A stretch of 6,422 nt of DNA from Sulfurovum sp. bin170 (GCF_010892395.1 NZ_JAACKB010000232.1:1-6422); one strand, 5' to 3'; positions 1-6,178 are shown, counted from the stretch's first letter. Program-made: numbers and translations. Notes: generated from the letters alone by a model not told the origin.

Positions 1-807
1 ATGTATCTAAATAAATTTAATAAAAAATTCTATATTAAAGAGTTCTTTTTTGATAAAGAGTTTACAGAAGATGGCAAAGTCGAGTTTATTGTTAATGTAA
101 AAATAGATTTTATGAATAATGATTTGAATACCTATCACCGTTTTTTAAATGAGGCTAAACTGTCAGCTTTAGCGATTGCTATACATTTTGCAATTATACG
201 AAATGTTTCGGATAAACTGGAGAATAACAGTCTAAAACTTCTGATTTTAGATGATTTGTTTATCTCATTAGATATGAGCAATAGACTTAGTTTGATAACT
301 CTACTAAAAGAGTATTTTAGTGATTTTCAAATCTTCTTTTTTACTCACGACAAAGCCCTCTTTGAAATCTTTAAAGACAAAATGAGTTGGAGAGCTTATG
401 AGATATATGTAGATGAAAGTGATGAGGGTTATGAGATACCTTTCTTGAAAAAATCCAACACACTATTAGAACAAGCCAAACTACAAAAGTATAAAAAGAA
501 CTATGATTGTAGTGCTAATCTGCTTAGACAATATACAGAAAAACTATTGTGTAAGTTTTTACCAACAGACAGGCTTGTCAACAGAAACTGTAAGCAGTTA
601 GACCTAAATGGGCTTTTGCAGAATGGTGTTAGATTTGAGAATGAGAAAGATGATACAAACCAAAATATCATTGCCGTATTGGAGGAGTTAAAAACATATA
701 GAAGTATTGTTTTAAATCCTGCTTCGCATTATCATGATATTAATGTCTATAGAAGAGAGCTTGAAGATATAATTTTAAGCTTAAATAAGTTAGAGTACGA
801 ACTATGA
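1..807 (+). CDS. C-terminal part of SMC/RecF-like AAA ATPase with helical (HEPN-like?) tail
   Basis: This is the C-terminal half of an ABC/SMC-type ATPase. The family signature 'FLNEAKLSA' is at residues 48-56 and is followed by the usual small-residue helix. Walker B with D-loop 'LLILDDLFISLD' is at about 80-91, and the switch histidine is in 'FFTHD' (H116). No Walker A P-loop or coiled-coil arm is present, so the frame probably continues upstream of the window and the ATG at base 1 is probably an internal Met. This cannot be proved here. Residues about 150-268 form an all-helical tail with 'NLLRQYTEKLLCKFL' and 'LNPASH' (239-243). The tail resembles the C-terminal helical domains of defence-type ATPases and, loosely, HEPN bundles (R234 to H243, spacing not canonical). 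The stop overlaps the next start as ATGA (804-807), suggesting coupled translation. GC is low (about 23-35% in four counted lines), unlike the bat genes. The ATPase class is well supported. The biological role is unknown, and a defence or DNA-repair function is only inference. Confidence 0.78.
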   Translation: MYLNKFNKKFYIKEFFFDKEFTEDGKVEFIVNVKIDFMNNDLNTYHRFLNEAKLSALAIAIHFAIIRNVSDKLENNSLKLLILDDLFISLDMSNRLSLITLLKEYFSDFQIFFFTHDKALFEIFKDKMSWRAYEIYVDESDEGYEIPFLKKSNTLLEQAKLQKYKKNYDCSANLLRQYTEKLLCKFLPTDRLVNRNCKQLDLNGLLQNGVRFENEKDDTNQNIIAVLEELKTYRSIVLNPASHYHDINVYRRELEDIILSLNKLEYEL

Positions 808-1202
808 ACAAAACCGACGAACTAAGAGACATAAAACCCCTACTAGAGATACCAGACATGAGTTACTACCTCTATATCGGATTTCTGATTTTTATAGGAC
901 TTATATTGTTAGGAGTAATCTTTTTCCTAGCAAGAAAGTTCTGGCTAAATCGAAAAAAAGATATGAGAAAACTCTATTTCAAAAAGCTAAAAGAGGTCAA
1001 CTGGGAGAGTCCAAAAGAGTCTGCCTATGCTGTAACTTATCTTGGCAGAGAGTTGTCTTTAGATGATAGAAGCAAGGATATTTATAGAGAACTTGTTCCT
1101 ATGTTGGAGTCGTACAAATATAGAAAAGAGGTTCCCAAAGTGGATAGTGAAACTTTAAAACAGTATAATCTTTTGGTGCATGTGATAGATGAGTCAATTT
1201 AA
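804..1202 (+). CDS. Small membrane protein of Bat operon (DUF4381-like)
   Basis: This 132-residue protein has a short N-terminal region containing 'LRDIKPLLEIPD', one strong transmembrane segment (about residues 21-43), a basic patch just after it (RKFWLNRKKDMRK), and a helical cytosolic C-terminal domain. The topology, the N-terminal 'L-x-DI-x-P' style motif and the position directly before a BatA-type vWA gene match the DUF4381 proteins of MoxR/Bat operons. Those proteins are presumed to anchor or bridge the vWA proteins at the inner membrane; their biochemical role is not established. The start codon lies inside the upstream stop (ATGA) with only a weak AGAG (792-795) before it, so translation probably depends on coupling. 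The 3' end overlaps batA by 14 nt. It is somewhat shorter than many family members. The family assignment rests mainly on context and topology. Confidence 0.7.
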   Translation: MNKTDELRDIKPLLEIPDMSYYLYIGFLIFIGLILLGVIFFLARKFWLNRKKDMRKLYFKKLKEVNWESPKESAYAVTYLGRELSLDDRSKDIYRELVPMLESYKYRKEVPKVDSETLKQYNLLVHVIDESI

Positions 1203-2109
1203 TTTTGAATATCCTTGGGTGTTTGCCCTGATATTGGTTTTTGTGGTCTGTGCCAAGTTTTGCAAGGTAAAGGGGCGAAGTATCTACTTCCCACACTTGG
1301 AATCTCTTTTGGTTAGTAGTAGGAGAAGTTCTCTTATCGTCATCTTGAAATGGCTTGGGATAATCACTGCAATAATAGCATTGGCTTCACCTGTGATTAC
1401 CAAAGAGTATAGCAACTCCAAACGAGATGGGCGAGATATTGTTCTGATTATTGATGCTAGTGAGTCGATGAGACAGGCACGGTTTGATGTGAATAATATG
1501 AGAAAAAACAAGTTTGAGGTGGTCAAAGAAGTTGCTTCTGATTTTGTCTCTAAGAGAACCCAAGATAGGATTGGTCTTGTGACCTTTGCAGATATTGCAT
1601 TTATCGCCTCGCCTCTTACTTTTGAGAAGAAGTTTTTGCAAGATATTATTGCAATGCAGAGGCTTGGTGTGGCAGGAAAACGAACAGCTATCAATGACTC
1701 TTTGGCTCAGACTTATAATATGTTGTCCAACTCTAAGGCTAAATCTAAGATTGCTATTTTGTTAACTGATGGGATAGATAATATGAGCAGAGTTCCACTA
1801 GCGGATATAAAAAGTTTGATAGAAAAAAGTCCTGTGAAACTCTATACCATTGGAATAGGAACCAATCAAGACTATGACGGTAGGTATCTCAAAGAGTTAG
1901 CAGATGCAGGAAAAGGTCAAGCGTATGGAGCAAGAAATGCAGAGATGTTGAGTCAGATATATGCAAAAATTGATGAGCTAGAGGCTAGTAAGATAGAGGA
2001 TAAGAAGTTTGTGAAGCATACCTATCTTTATATTTTTCCACTCTTTATCTCTATTATTTCTCTTCTGTTGTTTATATATTTTAAGAATATGAGAGGTAAA
2101 TCAGATTAA
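1189..2109 (+). CDS. batA: BatA-type vWA-domain membrane protein
   Basis: This 306-residue protein begins 'FEYPWVFALIL', as BatA-type proteins do. It has two N-terminal membrane segments (about 9-24 and 49-67), a vWA domain (about 83-260) and a C-terminal membrane segment (about 277-296). The metal-ion-dependent adhesion site is complete: D89-x-S91-x-S93 in 'IIDASESM', T166 in 'GKRTAIND', and D194 in 'LLTDGIDN'. It can therefore be expected to bind a divalent metal and a partner protein. Family knowledge: BatA and BatB pair in an envelope complex linked to oxidative or envelope stress, with a MoxR ATPase acting on them. The ATG lies within the end of the DUF4381-like gene (14-nt overlap), pointing to translational coupling. 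The gene ends in 'GKSD', directly at the left edge of the toxin-antitoxin segment. Its stop TAA (2107-2109) lies inside a short repeat that recurs before batB. The C-terminus looks complete because the final membrane helix and basic tail are present. Confidence 0.92.
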   Translation: MSQFNFEYPWVFALILVFVVCAKFCKVKGRSIYFPHLESLLVSSRRSSLIVILKWLGIITAIIALASPVITKEYSNSKRDGRDIVLIIDASESMRQARFDVNNMRKNKFEVVKEVASDFVSKRTQDRIGLVTFADIAFIASPLTFEKKFLQDIIAMQRLGVAGKRTAINDSLAQTYNMLSNSKAKSKIAILLTDGIDNMSRVPLADIKSLIEKSPVKLYTIGIGTNQDYDGRYLKELADAGKGQAYGARNAEMLSQIYAKIDELEASKIEDKKFVKHTYLYIFPLFISIISLLLFIYFKNMRGKSD

Positions 2110-2117
2110 TTTAGATA
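2096..2117 (+). repeat. Left copy of imperfect direct repeat bracketing the toxin-antitoxin segment
   Basis: The segment reads GTAAA, TC, AGATTAAT, TT, AGATA. The right copy at 2971-2990 reads GTAAA, GG, AGATTAAT, AGATA. Eighteen positions match, with two substitutions and one 2-nt gap. The left copy includes the batA stop codon; the right copy abuts the batB start. It may mark the insertion edges of the module, although shared AT-rich composition weakens the case. Confidence 0.5.
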
Positions 2118-2121
2118 TAAT
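2113..2121 (+). promoter_or_regulatory. Likely sigma-70 -10 box of the toxin-antitoxin module
   Basis: A perfect TATAAT (2116-2121) is preceded by AGA in an AT-rich stretch. No recognisable -35 hexamer lies about 17 nt upstream, as is usual for Campylobacterota promoters. It is 45 nt before the antitoxin start and directly after the batA stop, so transcription would start near 2128. It would serve the toxin-antitoxin genes and possibly batBCD beyond them. It is predicted from sequence only. Confidence 0.6.
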
Positions 2122-2135
2122 ATTCCTACATATCG

Positions 2136-2146
2136 TAGTTAAACTA
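2136..2146 (+). promoter_or_regulatory. Small palindrome, candidate antitoxin operator
   Basis: TAGTT-A-AACTA is a perfect 5-bp-arm palindrome placed just downstream of the predicted transcription start and before the ribosome-binding site AAGGAG (2152-2157). Phd/YefM-type antitoxins commonly repress their own promoter by binding short palindromes at such positions. Because the stretch is AT-rich, chance occurrence is possible. The operator role is inference. Confidence 0.3.
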
Positions 2147-2165
2147 TTAAAAAGGAGAGCTTGTA

Positions 2166-2495
2166 ATGAAAAGTGTAAGTATACGAGATTTAAAAAATAA
2201 TCCTGCGACAATGACAGCTCATTTAGAAGAAGGAAATTCTGTTTTTGTGACAAAACATGGAAAGCCAATAGGTGTTACTATAGCTTTGACTGACTCAATG
2301 GTTAATCAAAGTATTAAAGAGCTACTATTTTTTGACCTTTACAATAAAGGCGAAATCTCATTTGGGAAATTGGCTCAATTTCTTGATGTAAAAAAAGAGA
2401 AACTTCGTAAAATGTTTATAGCTTTAAATATGCCAACTATTGATTATGAACCATCTGATGTACTCGATGAGTTAAAGGTTTTTGAAAATCTATGA
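2166..2495 (+). CDS. Type II antitoxin: Phd/YefM-like N-terminus with UPF0175-like C-terminus
   Basis: This 109-residue protein opens with a Phd/YefM-like fold: 'VSIRDLKNNPATMTAHLEEG' followed by 'VFVTKHGKPIGV' (residues 4-38). This is the DNA-binding and dimerising half typical of these antitoxins. Residues about 50-109 resemble the UPF0175 helix-turn-helix antitoxin family: 'LYNKGEISFGKLAQFLDV' (58-75), then 'LNMPTIDYEPSDVLDEL' (87-103). This part likely neutralises the PIN toxin. A strong ribosome-binding site AAGGAG (2152-2157) is 8 nt before the ATG, better than those of the preceding genes. The 3' end overlaps the toxin start by 4 nt (ATGA), the usual arrangement for coupled antitoxin and toxin. 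The module has its own predicted -10 box and palindrome. Low GC (32% in one counted line) fits acquisition by transfer. The antitoxin role is well supported by motif and pairing; the exact operator is not. Confidence 0.85.
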   Translation: MKSVSIRDLKNNPATMTAHLEEGNSVFVTKHGKPIGVTIALTDSMVNQSIKELLFFDLYNKGEISFGKLAQFLDVKKEKLRKMFIALNMPTIDYEPSDVLDELKVFENL

Positions 2496-2971
2496 AGATA
2501 GTCATTGCAGATAGTTCTACTTTAATCACACTGTTAGATACAGAAAACTTCTCTTTTCTATTTAAACTTTTTGATGAGATGATAATTACAGATGAGGTTT
2601 ATAATGAGATTACTTATAAATTTAATCATAAACAAAAAATAGATTACTATCTCTGTAGTAAAAAATTACAACTTCAATCTATAGAGCATGATGAACTATA
2701 TGAAATGCTCATAAAAAGATTGGATGCAGGAGAATCTGAATCTATAGCCTTGGCTAAAAAGTTAGAACTTCCTTTAATTATAGATGAGCGAAAAGGTAGA
2801 AGTATGGCTAAATCTATAGGGGTTCCCATTATCGGTTTAGTTGGTATTATTTTGCAACTTTTAAAAAGTGATATTATTTTAAAAGAAAAAGCTATAGAGA
2901 TTATAGAAGATATAGAAGCAAATGATTTTAGACTCTCTCAGGGTTTAAAAGATTTGATTTATAATTATTAG
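2492..2971 (+). CDS. PIN-domain toxin, DUF3368 (VapC-like) family
   Basis: This 159-residue protein has the PIN/DUF3368 layout. The first catalytic acid is D7 in 'IVIADSSTLI'. E39 lies in 'ITDEVYNEI', and the central 'LDAGESESIALAK' motif carries E81/E83. The last acid is D98 in 'LIIDERKGRSMAKSIGVPIIG'. The DExxGRxxA-type segment followed by 'GVPIIGLVGIIL' is typical of DUF3368 proteins. PIN toxins are Mg-dependent ribonucleases that cut tRNA, rRNA or mRNA; which RNA this one cuts cannot be told. All expected acidic residues are present, so the toxin appears intact, and the upstream antitoxin would be needed for tolerance. The start overlaps the antitoxin stop (ATGA) with no good ribosome-binding site of its own, suggesting coupled and lower translation. 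The stop at 2969-2971 is 19 nt before batB with no terminator between. Counted lines have 27-33% GC, below the bat genes. Confidence 0.86.
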   Translation: MKIVIADSSTLITLLDTENFSFLFKLFDEMIITDEVYNEITYKFNHKQKIDYYLCSKKLQLQSIEHDELYEMLIKRLDAGESESIALAKKLELPLIIDERKGRSMAKSIGVPIIGLVGIILQLLKSDIILKEKAIEIIEDIEANDFRLSQGLKDLIYNY

Positions 2972-2990
2972 TAAAGGAGATTAATAGATA
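2971..2990 (+). repeat. Right copy of imperfect direct repeat; includes batB ribosome-binding site
   Basis: This is the partner of 2096-2117. It begins at the last base of the toxin stop codon and ends immediately before the batB ATG. It contains the AAGGAGA ribosome-binding site (2974-2980), 10 nt before the start. The two bases that differ from the left copy (GG for TC) are the ones that make the ribosome-binding site, so the copies may have been shaped differently by selection. Confidence 0.5.
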
Positions 2991-3965
2991 ATGAGTTTTG
3001 TAAATCCCCAATTTTTTTGGGTTATGGTTATCCCTTTGGCTATCTTTACCTATCTGATTTTAACCCACAAAGACAATTTTTTGCAGATTTTTGATGAGAA
3101 AGTTCTGGCAAGGTTGAGTGCAGGTGATGACTCTCTGCCTTTGGTTATTCGTAATCTTATTATGATATTGGCTGTGTTCTTTATGATAGTTGCTATGGCT
3201 AGACCTGTTATCGACCACGGGGATAAAAAGGTAACACTAGAGGGGCTAAGTGCTGTGGTGGCACTAGATATATCAGGCTCTATGCGTTCAAAAGATATAT
3301 ATCCCAATAGGTTGGAGTTTGCCAAAAAGAAGATGGTCGCTCTGTTTGAGGAGATGCCAACGGATGAGCTAAGTGTTATCGCTTTTGCTCATAGTGCTTT
3401 TGTGTTGGCTCCATTTTCGTCTGATAAGGGGACACTCACACAGATAGTTGATGGAGTTACTGATGAGTATATCAATATGGCTTCCACAGATTTTAGAGCT
3501 TTAGGCAATTTTGCAGTTGATTTACTAGAGAAGAAAAAACCAAAGATTCTGATACTCTTTTCTGATGGTGGTGATAAAAAGGAGTTGGAGGAGTTTGCAG
3601 ATATAATCAAGTCGGAAAATATTGCTCTCTATGTTGTGCTTGTTGGAACCAAAGAGGGTGCGCCTGTGATTGATGCAAAAGGGAAACCTATTAAAGATAG
3701 AGAGGGCAAGATTGCCATTACTCAACGAAATGATGGTTTGGGTGAAGTGGCTCTGGATAGTGATGGTGCATTTGTGGTGGCTAGTAGTGGAAGTGGTAGT
3801 ATCAAAAAGCTTGTGGAGATTATAAAGTCTCACCATCAAAATAGGGAGCAGGGGGAGATTACGATTCATGATAGAGAGGAGTATTTCTATTATCCTCTTG
3901 GGATTGGGCTTCTGTTTTTGTTGATTGGGTTTAGCTCTCTGCCTCGAAGAGAAAATAGAATATAA
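2991..3965 (+). CDS. batB: BatB-type vWA-domain membrane protein
   Basis: This 324-residue protein has N-terminal membrane segments at about 8-24 and 53-70, a vWA domain at about 86-285 and a C-terminal membrane segment at about 300-316 followed by 'RRENR'. The MIDAS is complete: D93-x-S95-x-S97 in 'ALDISGSM', T166 in 'ASTDFRAL', and D192 in 'FSDGGDK'. The segment 'GTKEGAPV...GKPIKDREGKIAITQ' (about 222-248) is a hallmark BatB extension. Family knowledge: BatB works beside BatA in an inner-membrane complex, with the TPR protein BatC and with BatD on the periplasmic side. The ribosome-binding site AAGGAGA (2974-2980) is good. The toxin stop is 19 nt upstream with no promoter-like element between, so transcription probably reads through from the toxin-antitoxin segment or from batA. 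Counted lines have 42-43% GC, matching batA and batD and contrasting with the intervening toxin-antitoxin genes. Confidence 0.94.
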   Translation: MSFVNPQFFWVMVIPLAIFTYLILTHKDNFLQIFDEKVLARLSAGDDSLPLVIRNLIMILAVFFMIVAMARPVIDHGDKKVTLEGLSAVVALDISGSMRSKDIYPNRLEFAKKKMVALFEEMPTDELSVIAFAHSAFVLAPFSSDKGTLTQIVDGVTDEYINMASTDFRALGNFAVDLLEKKKPKILILFSDGGDKKELEEFADIIKSENIALYVVLVGTKEGAPVIDAKGKPIKDREGKIAITQRNDGLGEVALDSDGAFVVASSGSGSIKKLVEIIKSHHQNREQGEITIHDREEYFYYPLGIGLLFLLIGFSSLPRRENRI

Positions 3966-3969
3966 AAAT

Positions 3970-3974
3970 AAGGA
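3970..3974 (+). promoter_or_regulatory. Ribosome-binding site deciding the batC TTG start
   Basis: AAGGA lies 7 nt before the TTG at 3982. The in-frame ATG at 3925 lies inside batB with no such site before it. This supports TTG as the start and yields a signal peptide at the exact N-terminus. Confidence 0.7.
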
Positions 3975-3981
3975 TACAAAA

Positions 3982-4707
3982 TTGAAAATACTCTATTTAA
4001 TATTACCTGTGGTACTATCTGCTGATATATTGCCTTTTCAGACTATAGATAAAGCAAATGAGGCTTATGAAAAAGGGGAGTATCGCAAGAGTGCAAAGCT
4101 CTTTAAATCACTGGAGAGAGATGACCCAGTTGTGGCGTATGATGAGGCTAATGCTCACTATAAGGCAGGGTCTTATGATAATGCCTTGGAGTCTTATAAA
4201 AAAGCAGAGGGGATAGATGAGGCTACTCGTAAGCATAATATGGGGAATGTTCATTTTAAAAAGGGTGATTTGGACTCTGCTATTGTCTCTTATGAAGAGG
4301 CTTTGAAGATTTGTGATGATGAGGATACAAGATTCAATCTTGAACTTGCAAAGAGGGAAAAAGAGGCAAAAAAGAAAAAAGAGCAAGAGAAGAAGAAGAA
4401 CGAAGATAAAAAACAAGACGACAAAAAAGAGGATGGAAAGAAGAAAGAAGAGCAAAAAGATAAAGAGGATAAAAAAGAGCAAGATAAGAAAAAAGGTGAA
4501 GAGAAAGAGAAGTCAGATAAGAAGAAGTCCAATGAGCAACAGGCAGAGGATGCAGAGAAAAAAGAGGAGATGACACCTCAAGAGAAATTGACAAAAAAAG
4601 AGTTAAAACGATTGATGAAAAAACTAAATGAGAAGAAGATGCCAACAATGATGTATCAGACAAAACCAAATAAACAGGAGAGAGATAGTGAAACAAATCC
4701 TTGGTAG
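3982..4707 (+). CDS. batC: BatC-type TPR protein with signal peptide and highly charged tail
   Basis: From the TTG start the protein has 241 residues. It begins 'MKILYLILPVVLSA', a short signal peptide with a plausible cleavage after A14, so it is probably periplasmic. Three TPR-like helical repeats follow (about 23-48, 50-78 and 83-112), with typical 'ANEAYEKGEYRKSAKLF', 'ANAHYKAGSYDNALESYKKA' and 'NMGNVHFKKGDLDSAIVSYE'. Residues about 123-205 are an extreme Lys/Glu/Asp low-complexity stretch, and a conserved-looking end 'KLNEKKMPTMMYQ' precedes the C-terminal 'NPW'. Family knowledge: BatC is the TPR scaffold of the Bat complex. An in-frame ATG at 3925 would add 19 residues, bury the signal peptide and overlap batB by 41 nt, so TTG at 3982 is preferred (16-nt gap after batB). 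The 3' end overlaps batD by 20 nt. The charged tail accounts for the long purine-rich stretch in this part of the + strand. Confidence 0.86.
   Translation: MKILYLILPVVLSADILPFQTIDKANEAYEKGEYRKSAKLFKSLERDDPVVAYDEANAHYKAGSYDNALESYKKAEGIDEATRKHNMGNVHFKKGDLDSAIVSYEEALKICDDEDTRFNLELAKREKEAKKKKEQEKKKNEDKKQDDKKEDGKKKEEQKDKEDKKEQDKKKGEEKEKSDKKKSNEQQAEDAEKKEEMTPQEKLTKKELKRLMKKLNEKKMPTMMYQTKPNKQERDSETNPW
4676..4680 (+). promoter_or_regulatory. Ribosome-binding site deciding the batD GTG start
   Basis: AGGAG, inside the end of batC, is 7 nt before the GTG at 4688. No in-frame ATG lies near, and the GTG start places a clear signal peptide at the N-terminus. Confidence 0.7.
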
Positions 4708-6178
4708 TATATTTCTGTTCTCTGCTCTGCTCAATGCAGGTACTGTAGAGGCACAAGTGGATAGTGATGAGGTTTTCCCTGGTGATAGTGTTGTTTTGAC
4801 CATCTCGGTGGTGGGTGAGGATATCAAAAGTCTACCCAATATCTCTTCGGTTGGTGGTGTTCAGGTTATAAACTCTAGTCGTAGGAGTGGCTCCTCTTTT
4901 ACTTCGGTCAATGGTAGAGCAAAGATGGAGGTGACGGAGTCTCTGATGTTGGAGTTTGTGCCAGAGCAAAATATGACGATTCCCTCTTTTCAGGTTAAGG
5001 TAGATGGAAAGGTCGAGTCTAGTGAGCCTATAGAGATAAGCGTCAATCAAGAGAAAAAGAGAACCGTAACATCAGAGAATTTTACTCTGGATATGGAGTT
5101 GAGTAAAACAGAGGCTTTTGTAGGTGAACCGATTATTGTTACTGTGAAGTTTAGGCAGAAGATGAATATCAATGTCTTGGATATTGAGTATCATCAACCC
5201 AAGTTCAAAGGTTTCTTTAGCAAGATGATAGGTAAGCAGAGGAATTACAATAAGGGGCAGTATACTTATATGGAACTTCGGTATCTCCTAATTGCAAAGC
5301 AGGATGGAGATGTGAGGCTCGACCCCGCTCGTGCGAAAATAGCAGTGAGTTCAGGGAGGAGAGGTTTATGGTTTTCAGACACAGCAAAATGGAGTAGTCT
5401 TATCTCTGCCTCTCCTCTAGTCAAGATAAAAAAACCTGATGGCGATTTTGATATTGTGGGGAGCTATAGTTTAGATGATAGTGTAGATAGCAAAGAGGTA
5501 GAGGCAAACAAGCCTGTTAATCTAAAGATTGTCTTACATGGTGAGGGTAGTTTGGATGATTATGAGGGTATGGAGTTTGACCTTGCAGGGGTGACTATCT
5601 ATAGCGATGATGCAAAAATAGATAATAAGTTGGTTGGAAAAGAGTTGCGTAGTCGTTATACCAAACAGTTTGTTTTTATCTCTGACCATGATTTCACTAT
5701 CCCCTCTCGGACTATTCGTGCCTATAACTATAAAACAGGAGAGATAAACGAGCTAAAGACAAAAGAGTATAAAATCAAAGTCAAAGGAGCCTCAAAAGAG
5801 TCTATCGCACCTGCTGTCTATACTAAAAATAAAGTGGATATAGATGATAGTAGTGAGCCAAAACAGAACTCTACTTATAGTGTAAATTGGAATGTACCCT
5901 CTTGGTTTATGCTTTTTGGGGCATTTATTTTGGGTATTGTTGCTACTATTGTGGGGCAGAGGTATCTTCCCTCTTTTGCTTTTGGTAAGTTTAGACCTAA
6001 ATTCTCTATGAGTCGAGATGAAGCGTTGGATATTCTCTATCCTAAGATGGGAGAGAGTGCCGAGGTGGAGGAGATGGTACGAAAATTATACGATGCCAAA
6101 CAGGGTAAAAAGGTCAATATTGATAAAGATGAATTGAAAAGATTGTTAGAGAAGTATCAACCTAAAGAGAGAAGGTAG
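4688..6178 (+). CDS. batD: BatD-type periplasmic protein with C-terminal membrane anchor
   Basis: This 496-residue protein starts with GTG and has a signal peptide 'MKQILGSIFLFSALLNA' (cleavage near A17). The N-terminal beta domain (about 20-122) shows the BatD hallmarks: 'VFPGDSVVLTISV', 'LPNIS', a 'SGSSFTSVNGRAKMEVTES' segment, then 'MTIPSFQVKVDGK'. Further beta-sandwich repeats follow (about 130-250 and 255-375), with a membrane helix at about 405-424 and a cytosolic helical tail to 496 ('SRDEALDILYPKMG', 'DELKRLLEKY'). BatD is thought to be the large periplasmic partner of the BatA/BatB/BatC assembly; its molecular activity is not known. It overlaps batC by 20 nt, so translation is likely coupled. 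The final codon AGG shares its GG with the IS1-type end at 6174, and the stop TAG (6176-6178) is entirely IS sequence. The original C-terminus may therefore have been a little longer or different; most of the cytosolic tail is retained. Confidence 0.9.
   Translation: MKQILGSIFLFSALLNAGTVEAQVDSDEVFPGDSVVLTISVVGEDIKSLPNISSVGGVQVINSSRRSGSSFTSVNGRAKMEVTESLMLEFVPEQNMTIPSFQVKVDGKVESSEPIEISVNQEKKRTVTSENFTLDMELSKTEAFVGEPIIVTVKFRQKMNINVLDIEYHQPKFKGFFSKMIGKQRNYNKGQYTYMELRYLLIAKQDGDVRLDPARAKIAVSSGRRGLWFSDTAKWSSLISASPLVKIKKPDGDFDIVGSYSLDDSVDSKEVEANKPVNLKIVLHGEGSLDDYEGMEFDLAGVTIYSDDAKIDNKLVGKELRSRYTKQFVFISDHDFTIPSRTIRAYNYKTGEINELKTKEYKIKVKGASKESIAPAVYTKNKVDIDDSSEPKQNSTYSVNWNVPSWFMLFGAFILGIVATIVGQRYLPSFAFGKFRPKFSMSRDEALDILYPKMGESAEVEEMVRKLYDAKQGKKVNIDKDELKRLLEKYQPKERR

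Noticed and set aside
1..3. ATG at the first base as the true start of the ATPase
   Set aside because: The protein would lack the P-loop that the signature motif and Walker B require, so the gene more likely begins upstream of the window. A truncated gene cannot be fully excluded.
1284..1694. Minus-strand open frames inside batA (1284-1694 and 1387-1641)
   Set aside because: They are antisense to the conserved vWA domain, have no recognisable motif, and lie in a region fully explained by batA.
3050..3869. Minus-strand open frames inside batB (3050-3325, 3389-3610, 3525-3869)
   Set aside because: They are antisense to a well-conserved vWA gene, have no domain, and have no ribosome-binding site that stands out.
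4108..4756. Open frames on the minus strand (4108-4482, 4290-4532, 4334-4756) and a + strand frame at 4313-4573 in the batC region
   Set aside because: They are by-products of the purine-rich Lys/Glu tract. Their products are low-complexity Ser/Phe/Leu or Arg/Lys strings with no domain, and they lie across batC, which has TPRs and a signal peptide.
4624..5050. Minus-strand open frames 4624-4839 and 4832-5050
   Set aside because: They are antisense to the signal peptide and first domain of batD and have no family resemblance.
804..6178. The Bat genes read as a MoxR-vWA type defence system
   Set aside because: The DUF4381-like, BatA, BatB, BatC and BatD set is the standard envelope/aerotolerance operon, and no PP2C or nuclease partner accompanies the vWA genes. 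Only the flanking ATPase has a defence-like look.
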